Below, in pieces: positions 43,329 through 51,288 of a stretch of 54,084 nucleotides of DNA (its first letter is position 1; every line of letters begins with the position of its first letter). This stretch comes from Candidatus Rifleibacteriota bacterium (lineage in GTDB: Bacteria > Muiribacteriota > Ozemobacteria > Ozemobacterales > Ozemobacteraceae). The notes beneath the pieces were generated by a model that was not told where the DNA came from, made no database searches, and saw only the letters and a program-made list of their open reading frames with translations. A program made the position numbers and the translations under genes. Where the stretch lies: contig JADFXM010000048.1 in NCBI GenBank assembly GCA_015233565.1, forward strand, positions 1 through 54,084. The letters are read 5' to 3'.

Positions 43329-44531
43329 ATGGCAATCAAAATATCAAAAGAAAAATGTGTTGGATGCGGAATATGTTTGAAAGTTTGCCCATATGATGCG
43401 ATCGATTTAGTCGATCGGAAGGCAATTTTAAATGAAAAGTGTGTCCATTGTGGAGCGTGTGTAGAAAGCTGTAAGTTTGTTGCAATTTCGTCCTCCTCAG
43501 AGGAAACAGCGAAAATGGACCTCTCTGGGTTCAAGGGAGTTTCTGTCTTTGCTGAAACCAAAGGACAAGGTTTAGCAAAAGTAACCCTGGAACTCCTCGG
43601 TTGCGGAAGAGGTTTGGCAGATAAACTTGGAAAATCTCTATATGCTATTCTTGCCTGTGAAAAAGCAGGAGATCTCCCTGCTAAATTAATTGCTCATGGT
43701 GCAAATGAAGTCATAGTTATCGAGAATTCCGAGCTCTCTGAATACAGAACGGCTCCCTTTGCCAGAGCTTTGACTGCTGCAATAAGTGAAATTAAACCAG
43801 AGATCTTATTGATTGGGGCAACCCTCCTTGGTCGCGATCTTGCCCCACGAGTTGCAAATAGGTTGAAAACCGGACTTACTGCAGATTGCACAGGACTTGC
43901 CATCGAAGATGGAACGAACCTTCTTTTGCAAACCCGTCCTGCATTCGGGGGAAATGTTATGGCTACAATTGTTTGCCCTAACCACCGTCCCCAAATGTCG
44001 ACTGTTCGAGCTGGAGTCATGAAAGCACTTCCCTTTGACCAATCCCGAACAGGAATTGTCAGGAATGTTAAAGTAAATATCAAACCTGAAGATTTATCAG
44101 TCATAATAAAAGAAATAATTGCTGATACCTCCAAAAAAGTTGACCTTTCTGAAGCAGAAATAATTGTCTCCGGAGGACGCGGAGTCGGAACTCCAGCTGG
44201 ATTTAAATTGATCGAAGAATTAGCAAATTCGCTTGGCGGCCAAATCGGTGCATCGAGAGCTGCCGTGGAAGCCGGTTGGATAAGCCACGATCACCAGGTT
44301 GGACAAACTGGAAAATCCGTTTCGCCAAAAATTTATTTTGCCTGTGGGATTAGCGGTGCCATTCAACACCTGGCTGGAATTTCAGGTGCTGACTATATCG
44401 TTGCAATAAATAAAGACCCAGAGGCTCCCATGGTTAAAGAAGCTGATGTTTCAATAATTGGTGACCTTTATCAGATATTACCCTTACTGACAAAGGAAAT
44501 TCAAAAAATCCGCAAGGAGTCACTGCGGTGA
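43329..44531 (+). CDS. etfA: EtfA fused to an N-terminal 2[4Fe-4S] ferredoxin domain
   Basis: A 400-residue protein. The ferredoxin domain has two complete cluster motifs: Cys10, 13, 16, 20 and Cys38, 41, 44, 48. The EtfA part follows from about 65, with the C-terminal FAD motif SRAAVEAGWI, QVGQTGKSVSPKIYFACGISGAIQH. Such fusions occur in bifurcating Etf complexes such as caffeyl-CoA reductase. The start has AGGAG. Its stop overlaps the GTG of the next acyl-CoA dehydrogenase by four bases, showing tight coupling. Confidence 0.95.
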   Translation: MAIKISKEKCVGCGICLKVCPYDAIDLVDRKAILNEKCVHCGACVESCKFVAISSSSEETAKMDLSGFKGVSVFAETKGQGLAKVTLELLGCGRGLADKLGKSLYAILACEKAGDLPAKLIAHGANEVIVIENSELSEYRTAPFARALTAAISEIKPEILLIGATLLGRDLAPRVANRLKTGLTADCTGLAIEDGTNLLLQTRPAFGGNVMATIVCPNHRPQMSTVRAGVMKALPFDQSRTGIVRNVKVNIKPEDLSVIIKEIIADTSKKVDLSEAEIIVSGGRGVGTPAGFKLIEELANSLGGQIGASRAAVEAGWISHDHQVGQTGKSVSPKIYFACGISGAIQHLAGISGADYIVAINKDPEAPMVKEADVSIIGDLYQILPLLTKEIQKIRKESLR

Positions 44532-45673
44532 TAGAGTTCAAATTAACTCCCGAACAAGAACTGATAAGAGATTCTGCAAGAAAATTCTCGGAAAAATTTA
44601 TTGCCCCTTTAGCTCCGGAACTCGATGAAAAACAGGAATTCTCACACGATACCGCCAGACTGATGGCTGAGCAAGGTTATTTCGGCATCATCATTCCCGA
44701 AGAATATGGTGGAGCTGGAGCAAATTCACTTACTTATTGTCTCATCATCGAAGAAGTTTCCAAGGCTTGTGCAGGTCATGGAGTTACGATGTCCTTGACG
44801 AATTCATTGGTTGCTGCCCCTCTTATTAATTTTGGCTCAGAAGAAATCAAAAGGAAGTATCTCCCACCTCTTGCACGAGGCGAAAAATTGGGGTGTTTTG
44901 CACTCACTGAGCCTAATGCCGGTTCTGACTCAGCCAACCAGGAGACGAATGCTGTTTTGGATGGCGACCACTGGATCTTAAATGGAAGCAAAATATTTAT
45001 TTCCAACGGAGGAGTGGCAGACTTTGCAGTTGTTATAGCAAGCACTAACAAGAAAGCAAAAATCAGGGGGTTGACTGCCTTGATCGTTGACAAAGGAACT
45101 CCAGGTTTTTCGGTTGGTGTAAAGGAAAATAAACTTGGAATTCGTGCATCAGACACTTGTGAACTCGTTTTTCAAGATTGCCGGGTTCCTAAAGATAATA
45201 TTTTAAGCACTCCGGGTCGAGGGTTCAAAATCGCAATGGATACTCTCGACGGTGGAAGAGTTGGAGTAGGAGCACAAGCTGTTGGAATAGCAAGTGCTGC
45301 ATATGAAGCTTCATTGAAGTATGCCAAAGAAAGAAAGCAATTCGGATCTTCAATAATAGATTTTCAAGGTATTTCCCACAAACTGGTGGAAATGAAAGCA
45401 GAAATTGAAACTGCCCGTCTTCTCACCTGGAAAGCAGCTTGGCTCAAAGACAATAAAAAACGATTTGCAAAAGACGCTGCAATGGCAAAATTATATGGTT
45501 CCGAAATGGCTACTCGGGTGTGTCATCAGGCCATTCAAATCCACGGTGGATATGGCTTTATCAAGGATTATCCTGTGGAAAGATATTATCGAGATGCCAG
45601 AATTACCGAAATTTACGAAGGCACAAGCGAAGTTCAACGAATGGTAATCGCTTCGTATGTTTTGGGAGTTTGA
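44528..45673 (+). CDS. Acyl-CoA dehydrogenase, butyryl-CoA-dehydrogenase-like
   Basis: A 381-residue short-chain-type acyl-CoA dehydrogenase. Substrate and FAD motifs are LTEPNAGSDSA, ISNGGVAD and RKQFGSSIIDFQGI; the catalytic base is Glu364 in YEGTSEVQR. The GTG start overlaps the etfA stop (GTGA). Next to a ferredoxin-type Etf it probably reduces an enoyl-CoA such as crotonyl-CoA, driven by NADH and coupled to ferredoxin reduction. The chain length cannot be read from sequence. Confidence 0.94.
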   Translation: MIEFKLTPEQELIRDSARKFSEKFIAPLAPELDEKQEFSHDTARLMAEQGYFGIIIPEEYGGAGANSLTYCLIIEEVSKACAGHGVTMSLTNSLVAAPLINFGSEEIKRKYLPPLARGEKLGCFALTEPNAGSDSANQETNAVLDGDHWILNGSKIFISNGGVADFAVVIASTNKKAKIRGLTALIVDKGTPGFSVGVKENKLGIRASDTCELVFQDCRVPKDNILSTPGRGFKIAMDTLDGGRVGVGAQAVGIASAAYEASLKYAKERKQFGSSIIDFQGISHKLVEMKAEIETARLLTWKAAWLKDNKKRFAKDAAMAKLYGSEMATRVCHQAIQIHGGYGFIKDYPVERYYRDARITEIYEGTSEVQRMVIASYVLGV

Positions 45674-45697
45674 ATTTTCAAAAACTGGAGAGTAATA

Positions 45698-46600
45698 ATG
45701 AGCAGCAAATTTTTTAAAATATTATCTGAAAATACTGGAAAAAAGGCCAAAGCCAGGGTCGTTATTCCTATGGCTCAAGATGAAGCTTGTGCTTATGCTG
45801 TCATCAGGGGAGTAAAATCGGGAATAATGAAGGCAGTATTAATCGGAGACGCCAAGGAAATTAGCAATTTTTATGGAGAAATAATTAAAAGTGAAGATGT
45901 AAATGTAGTTAGCGAAACTGATCCAAACTCAGCCTGTAAAATAGCTGTACAAATGATTTCTAGTGGGAAAGCGGACCTTTTAATGAAAGGATTGGTTTCA
46001 ACTTCTTCTTTTTTGAAATCTGTATTGGGCTCTCAGGATGGCCTCAAAAAAGCTCCGCTCCTGTCACACCTGACTTTTTTTGAACTAAAAAACATCCCCG
46101 GTTTAAAACTATTAAGTGACGTTGCGATAAATATTTCTCCCGATGAAGACACACTTGAGAAAATTGTCAAAAATGCCCTCGAAGCATTTAAATTAATTGA
46201 AAAAAAACAACCAAAAGTTGCACTCCTTTCTGCAAACGAAAAAGTTTCTGAAAAAGTTTTAAGCACTGTTCTAGCTAAGAAAGTGTCAGAAAAATTTTCT
46301 GGGTCTGATCAAATTGTTGAAGGGCCAATTTCACTCGATTTGGCAATATGTCCCGAATCGGCAAAGATAAAGAAATATCAGGGAAAAATTCAGGGTGACG
46401 CGAATATTTTTATTGTTCCCAGAATTGAGGTGGGAAATGTGCTTTACAAGTCGCTTCAACATTTTGCCGAAGCCGATATGGGTGGAGTTGTTTTCGGTGC
46501 AAAGTGCCCAGTTGTTTTGACTTCGCGTTCCGACAGTAATGATACAAAATTTTATTCTCTCCTTCTTGGGATCAACCTCTGGGAAAACGGAAGAAACTGA
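45698..46600 (+). CDS. ptb: Phosphate butyryl/acetyltransferase
   Basis: A 300-residue PTA/PTB-family enzyme. It begins with a typical N-domain (RVVIPMAQDEACAYAVIRGV) and has GKADLLMKGLVSTSSFLKSVL and GGVVFGAKCPVVLTSRSD. It converts an acyl-CoA to acyl-phosphate, allowing ATP formation by an acyl kinase. The length fits Ptb better than full Pta, but acetyl-CoA specificity is possible. No kinase gene is adjacent. The start has GGAGAG. It lies 25 bases after the acyl-CoA dehydrogenase and is likely in the same operon. Confidence 0.88.
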   Translation: MSSKFFKILSENTGKKAKARVVIPMAQDEACAYAVIRGVKSGIMKAVLIGDAKEISNFYGEIIKSEDVNVVSETDPNSACKIAVQMISSGKADLLMKGLVSTSSFLKSVLGSQDGLKKAPLLSHLTFFELKNIPGLKLLSDVAINISPDEDTLEKIVKNALEAFKLIEKKQPKVALLSANEKVSEKVLSTVLAKKVSEKFSGSDQIVEGPISLDLAICPESAKIKKYQGKIQGDANIFIVPRIEVGNVLYKSLQHFAEADMGGVVFGAKCPVVLTSRSDSNDTKFYSLLLGINLWENGRN

Positions 46601-46775
46601 AGGAAAAAATTGTTTTGTCTCTAGAGCTTCTTGCATTATTGTATAAACTTTGCACATCAATTGGAAAGAGATTCTGTGTTGGTCATTATTGTGAAAATTT
46701 AGCAACCTAGAATTTGCTATTTTTGCAAGAACATCTCAATTTACGATCTAGGCAAAACTGTGATAGGAATCTTTC

Positions 46776-47399
46776 ATGGATAAAACAACCCAAATTTTGG
46801 ATCCAAACATTAATTTGCATGTTTCCTTTGCACAAGGACACATTCCCGAATTACTGAGAAAATTAGAAAATTTTGTTGGAATACCTCTTTCACTGAGGTC
46901 CAACTCTGGCGAAGTAGTTTGCAAAACAGATTATTTTTTTGGACCGTGTTCTATAATTCGTGGTACCGAAATAGGAAGACAAAACTGTCGCAAAACTTAT
47001 CAAAATATAGAACAAAAACTTTTCAATCGAAAAAGCCCGTATGTAAATATTTGTTATGCAGGTTTTCTGATTTTTGCGGTTCCCCTCGAATTCAGAGGTG
47101 AAATGATAGGTACCCTCTTTGGTGCACAAATTCTTCCACAAAAATTTTCCAGCAATGTTGAAATAACTAGTTTTTTCGAGAACCTTATTGGAATGGTTCG
47201 AATAAAAGATAGAGATTCATTTTGCAAGAGTTTTCTTCAAGTCAAATCTCTTGAACCGGATTTCCAAAGAATCAATTTTTTACAGTTTTTGACGAAAATT
47301 GGGGAAAATTTTGTTGAAATGGCATTTAGCGACAAAACTTGGCCAATTTTTTATCGCGCAATCAAGGATGATATAAAACCATTCGGTTTGATTATTTAA
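46776..47399 (+). CDS. Stand-alone PocR-domain sensory protein
   Basis: A 207-residue protein matching the PocR ligand-binding domain: Cys58, Cys71 and Cys93 are in the expected places, with CSIIRGTEIGRQNCRKTY, YAGF and RGEMIGTLFGAQIL. There is no DNA-binding, kinase or GGDEF domain attached, unlike most PocR proteins. It may sense a small ligand and act through a partner. ATG has AGGAAT upstream. It lies 71 bases before the amidohydrolase. Confidence 0.8.
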   Translation: MDKTTQILDPNINLHVSFAQGHIPELLRKLENFVGIPLSLRSNSGEVVCKTDYFFGPCSIIRGTEIGRQNCRKTYQNIEQKLFNRKSPYVNICYAGFLIFAVPLEFRGEMIGTLFGAQILPQKFSSNVEITSFFENLIGMVRIKDRDSFCKSFLQVKSLEPDFQRINFLQFLTKIGENFVEMAFSDKTWPIFYRAIKDDIKPFGLII

Positions 47400-47469
47400 T
47401 GTGTCCCAAATTTGTTGAGCTTGTCAATGATAGAATAACCCTATCCTAGGCAAAGAATTAAGAGGAACA

Positions 47470-48705
47470 ATGCAAAAATTACTTGAAAATGCCAGAGTTT
47501 TAACTCCCGATTTCACCATCTGGGAAGGAAATATCCTGGTCAGCGGTGAGAGAATTGCCGGACTTCTTGCAAAAAGTGATATTCCCGGTGTGCAAATCGA
47601 TCAGCAAATCGATCTTAAAGAAAAATTAGTGTTTCCCAGTTTGATTAATTCCCATGATCATCTTTACGATTCTTTCTGGCCTCCTTTCAACGGTTTAAAA
47701 TATAATAACTGGTTCGAATGGGATTCAGCTTTTCGTGCCTCTGAAAATTTTATTAACAAGCAAAAATTATCTGTTGCGGATCTTTATTCCCTCGGAATGT
47801 ACAAAAATGTTTTGTCCGGAACCGGTCTAATAGTTGACCACTTCCCCTTGGATGTTGTTTCGAATTTTTTCCAAAAACCTTTAGTAAATCTTTTAGAGCA
47901 CTTTTTTTTGGCCCATTCGGCTTCAACTAAATCCCCCGAATGGGGCGCCGGACTGAAAGAAGAATTCCGAAAAACAAGGGGCATTCTGCCGTTTGTTTTG
48001 CACGTTGAAGAAGGTTTTGATCCTGAAATATTGCAGGAAATCGAGACAATTAATCGAATGGATGTACTCGCTGATAATACAGTAATAATTAATGGAATCG
48101 GCCTTTCAGATGCAGATTTGGAACTGATTTGTTCGAAAAATGCATCTCTTGTCTGGTGCCCGGTTGCGAATAATCAAGTTTTTGGAAAAGATACACCGAT
48201 TGGGAATATTTTTAAAAAGGGAATAAAATGCGCTTTGGGCACAGATTCTTCCATTAAAGGCTCTCTTGGAATAATGGATGACCTTCGTTTTGGGTTGAAA
48301 GTGTTAAGGGAAAAAACATTTCTTAAAGATCCTCAAAGAACCCTTTTGGAGATGACTACATCTATTCCGGCGGAAATTTTCCGTATCTCTAAAGATTATG
48401 GAAGCATTGAAAAAGGAAAGATTGCTAATTTTTTAATCTTTGAAGATCTTTTTAATGATCCTTTAAATAGTTTTTTTGATCTGTCTCCTTCGAAAATTTC
48501 ACTTCTGATGAATCGTGGAAACCTTGTCTACGGAGAAGAGGAATATCGGGCTGCTTGTTCTCTCGATTTCGAGCAATACTCTGAAACTCTTGTGGAAGGA
48601 AAGACGAAAATTATTTGGGGTCACCCGATTCAATTGCTTTCAAGGGTGAACAACAAATTAGGACAGCCTCAAAAATTTGGATTGCTACCCCTTTCAGAAG
48701 AGTAA
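47470..48705 (+). CDS. Amidohydrolase (ATZ/TRZ-cytosine deaminase type), altered active site
   Basis: A 411-residue amidohydrolase. Metal ligands His62 and His64 (NSHDHLYDSF), His178 and Glu181 (LHVEEG) and Asp259 (ALGTDSS) are present. The conserved His of the sixth strand (usually HGxxL) is Asn208 (INGIGLSD), so water activation would be impaired. C-terminal composite domain ends with GSIEKGKIANFLIF. Possible substrates are cyclic amidines or guanine-like bases. The ATG has AAGAGGAA. It is followed by the second 125-bp repeat. Confidence 0.85.
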   Translation: MQKLLENARVLTPDFTIWEGNILVSGERIAGLLAKSDIPGVQIDQQIDLKEKLVFPSLINSHDHLYDSFWPPFNGLKYNNWFEWDSAFRASENFINKQKLSVADLYSLGMYKNVLSGTGLIVDHFPLDVVSNFFQKPLVNLLEHFFLAHSASTKSPEWGAGLKEEFRKTRGILPFVLHVEEGFDPEILQEIETINRMDVLADNTVIINGIGLSDADLELICSKNASLVWCPVANNQVFGKDTPIGNIFKKGIKCALGTDSSIKGSLGIMDDLRFGLKVLREKTFLKDPQRTLLEMTTSIPAEIFRISKDYGSIEKGKIANFLIFEDLFNDPLNSFFDLSPSKISLLMNRGNLVYGEEEYRAACSLDFEQYSETLVEGKTKIIWGHPIQLLSRVNNKLGQPQKFGLLPLSEE

Positions 48706-48810
48706 ATTCGGTTGGGCCAACCAATAACACTATCATGATGTTATGCATCGTTTCGAGGGAAATTTCGCGTTTTTACCGGGTTGTACAAAGCCATTTAACC
48801 GTTAGAAGCT

Positions 48811-48935
48811 GACGGAAAATCTCGGTACATTTTATTCGGTACAAAGCGACCCCCTTCTGACGCGAGAAAGCGAGGCGAAAAATTGAGTGGGTACACAAAA
48901 AAGCGAATTTTAGAGGATTTTTCGACAGTCTCGTT
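48811..48935 (+). repeat. 125-bp structured intergenic repeat, copy 2
   Basis: It matches 25651-25775 without gaps at 111 of 125 bases and in the same orientation. The closing stem is kept: the base change in CGGAAAATCTC still pairs with GATTTTTCG through a G-T pair. It lies 106 bases after the amidohydrolase stop. A GGTTG/CAACC hairpin lies just upstream near 48711-48723. Confidence 0.7.
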
Positions 48936-48970
48936 AATCCCTATTGGTGAATAGGTTTGACGAGAAGCTT

Positions 48971-49888
48971 TTAATCTGAGTTTTCGGGGTTTTTCACTGG
49001 AATTAAAAGCAACGGAAATTTACAGTCACTGCAAATTTTATTTGTTAAGCTTCCATTCCAAAAAGCTTTCATTCCCGTTTTGCCGTGGGTAGCAAGAATA
49101 ATCAAGTCGATTGCCATTATTTTGGCAGTAGAGATAATAATCTTCGCAGGATCTCCTCTATTTATTTCGGCAGAAACAGAAAAATCCTTTTTCCTAAGGT
49201 TTTCGAGCAGAGAGTTTAAGTAATCCTCTCCATTTTGGACCGACATTTCAAGCATTCTTGAGGTTGCTCCCGGAAGGAAACGGCTGGTAACGGCTAATTG
49301 TCCAGATAATGATCCAAAATCGGGAATGACCAACTCAAGATGAATATTTGCTGAAAATGCTTTGGCTAACCCCTCAGCTATTACTAAACTTTTGTCGTGA
49401 TCTGGTTTCCCATCCAGGGGAAGCAATATGTTTTCGCAAGAAAAGTTTGAATACCACTCTTTTTCAGTGGTGGGAATAATTAAGACGGGAATGGAACCTT
49501 GAGAAATAACTTTCTGGGGTATGCTTCCAAAAAAAAGGCGAAGTGTTTTTCCTCGACCGTGCGAAGCCATCAAAATCAGGTCATGGTCAAATTCACTTGA
49601 ATGGTTAACTATTCCTTCAGTTACATCTTCCACATCTGTGGAATGTACATGAAAGTCCACCTCCAGATGCTTAGGGAATATTTTTTCGACGAGACCAATA
49701 AAATAATCTTCGGCTTCTTTTACGTTTTTCAGGTGGGGTTCGCCATGGATTTCAACCGGAGCATTTTTCTCAACCAAATGTACGAGAGTAATTTTTGCAT
49801 TCAGTTTTTCACCAAAGAAAATAGCTGCCGGAATGGCAACTTCGGCCATTCGAGAACCATCTAACGGAACCAAAATATGCTTAAACAT
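48971..49888 (-). CDS. Tandem universal stress protein (two UspA domains)
   Basis: A 305-residue protein with two UspA domains (about 1-140 and 152-298). Each carries the ATP-binding G-x2-G-x9-G-S pattern: GRGKTLRLFFGS (111-122) and a second one in THGKTGMKAFWNGS. Both domains keep the VPLDGS/LPLDGK start. It lies 51 bases after mntH on the same strand, so the two are probably co-transcribed; USP domains are sometimes fused to Nramp transporters. Role: stress sensing or transporter control, inferred. Confidence 0.9.
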   Translation of the reverse strand: MFKHILVPLDGSRMAEVAIPAAIFFGEKLNAKITLVHLVEKNAPVEIHGEPHLKNVKEAEDYFIGLVEKIFPKHLEVDFHVHSTDVEDVTEGIVNHSSEFDHDLILMASHGRGKTLRLFFGSIPQKVISQGSIPVLIIPTTEKEWYSNFSCENILLPLDGKPDHDKSLVIAEGLAKAFSANIHLELVIPDFGSLSGQLAVTSRFLPGATSRMLEMSVQNGEDYLNSLLENLRKKDFSVSAEINRGDPAKIIISTAKIMAIDLIILATHGKTGMKAFWNGSLTNKICSDCKFPLLLIPVKNPENSD

Positions 49889-49939
49889 ATGATTACCCTG
49901 TATCCAAAAATTGTTTTTCCCTTAAAAATTCTTCAATTT

Positions 49940-51247
49940 TTAAGATGGAACGAAAGTCTTATAAACCAGGAACAGATTAAGAAGGATAACAATTGCCGTT
50001 GAAAAAACCGCCAAAATGGTTGTAAATTTGCGGTTTACCAGATCACCCATGAGGTCACTGCGATTTGTGAACAAAACCAATGGAATAAGTGCGAATGGTA
50101 ATCCAAAACTTAGTATCACTTGACTGGCTACAAGTGTGCGAGTGGGGTCAAATCCTAAACCTATGACAATAATCGAAGGAGAAATTGTAATTAGGCGACG
50201 TACCCAAAGTGGAATGTTCCGTCGAATAAAGCCTTGCATAATGATTTGTCCCGCGCTCGTACCAACTGTGGATGAAGCGAGTCCTGAAACAAGCAAAGAA
50301 AAGCCAAAAAACCATTTTGCTGTTCTTCCCAAAAGAGGTTCAAGAGTATGATACGCTACTTCAATCGTACTCACGTCAGAAGCCCCCGTTTTGTTGAACG
50401 TAGCTGCTGCCATAATCAACATTGCGGCATTGACTAATCCAGCGATTCCCATGGCAATAAGAATATCCGCGATTTCAAAGTGAAAAAGGCGTCGCAATTG
50501 TTCCTTGTCTTTTACTGCTATCCGATTTTGCGTTAGTGCTGAGTGCAAAAAAATTGCATGGGGCATTACCGTTGCTCCTAAAATACCTGAGGCGATGAAT
50601 AAACTTTCTGTGCCTGCAAAACTTGGAACCAACGAATGGAAAAAAACCTTTCCCCATTCAGGGTGGCCAATAAGAGTTTCTATTAAGTAACATAACGCAA
50701 TTGTGCCAACCATAGCTGAAATGAAAGCTTCCAAAGGACGAAAACCGTATCTTTCAAGGCCAAGAATGAATAGTGTTGCTATGGTTGTTAGTATTGCGCC
50801 CCAAAAAAGCGAAATTCCAAATAGAAGATTGAATCCTAATGCGGCTCCTAAAAATTCCGCCAAATCGGTGGACATCGCTGCAACTTCCATTAGAAGCCAC
50901 ATCCCGATAACAATTGGTCGAGGAAACTGCTCCCTGCAGTGCTCGGCAAGATTCAGTCCGGTGGCGATTCCTAACTTTGCAGACAAAGTTTGGAACAACA
51001 TGGCCATAAGGTTACTCAAAAAAATTACCCAAAGTAGCATGTAGCCAAATTTAGCGCCCCCCTCAATATTCGTTGCAAAATTTCCGGGGTCGATGTAGGC
51101 CACGCTGGCAATGAATGCTGGTCCCAGAAATGGGACTAAGTCAGACAAACGACTGGCTTTTTTCCTGTTCCCAAGAATTTCCAGGGCATTTTTTCTGGTT
51201 GTGGAATCCGAGGAAACATTATTCAATTTGATCTGTGTTTTATCCAT
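49940..51247 (-). CDS. mntH: Nramp-family Mn2+/Fe2+ proton symporter
   Basis: A 435-residue protein with eleven or so membrane helices. The metal-binding DPGNFATN (53-60) in the first helix and MPHAIFLHSA (226-235) in the sixth are canonical. The cytoplasmic N-terminus is about 35 residues long. It imports manganese or iron with protons. The ribosome site is weak (AAGAAAC). No manganese riboswitch is visible upstream. It is in an operon with the universal stress protein. Confidence 0.94.
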   Translation of the reverse strand: MDKTQIKLNNVSSDSTTRKNALEILGNRKKASRLSDLVPFLGPAFIASVAYIDPGNFATNIEGGAKFGYMLLWVIFLSNLMAMLFQTLSAKLGIATGLNLAEHCREQFPRPIVIGMWLLMEVAAMSTDLAEFLGAALGFNLLFGISLFWGAILTTIATLFILGLERYGFRPLEAFISAMVGTIALCYLIETLIGHPEWGKVFFHSLVPSFAGTESLFIASGILGATVMPHAIFLHSALTQNRIAVKDKEQLRRLFHFEIADILIAMGIAGLVNAAMLIMAAATFNKTGASDVSTIEVAYHTLEPLLGRTAKWFFGFSLLVSGLASSTVGTSAGQIIMQGFIRRNIPLWVRRLITISPSIIVIGLGFDPTRTLVASQVILSFGLPFALIPLVLFTNRSDLMGDLVNRKFTTILAVFSTAIVILLNLFLVYKTFVPS

Positions 51248-51288
51248 TTAGTTTCTTGGAAAAGGCAACATGAATTTAGATGAGTGTT

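Noticed and set aside
43694..44134. A 146-residue minus-strand open frame
   Set aside because: It lies wholly inside etfA on the other strand and is a shadow of its codon bias.
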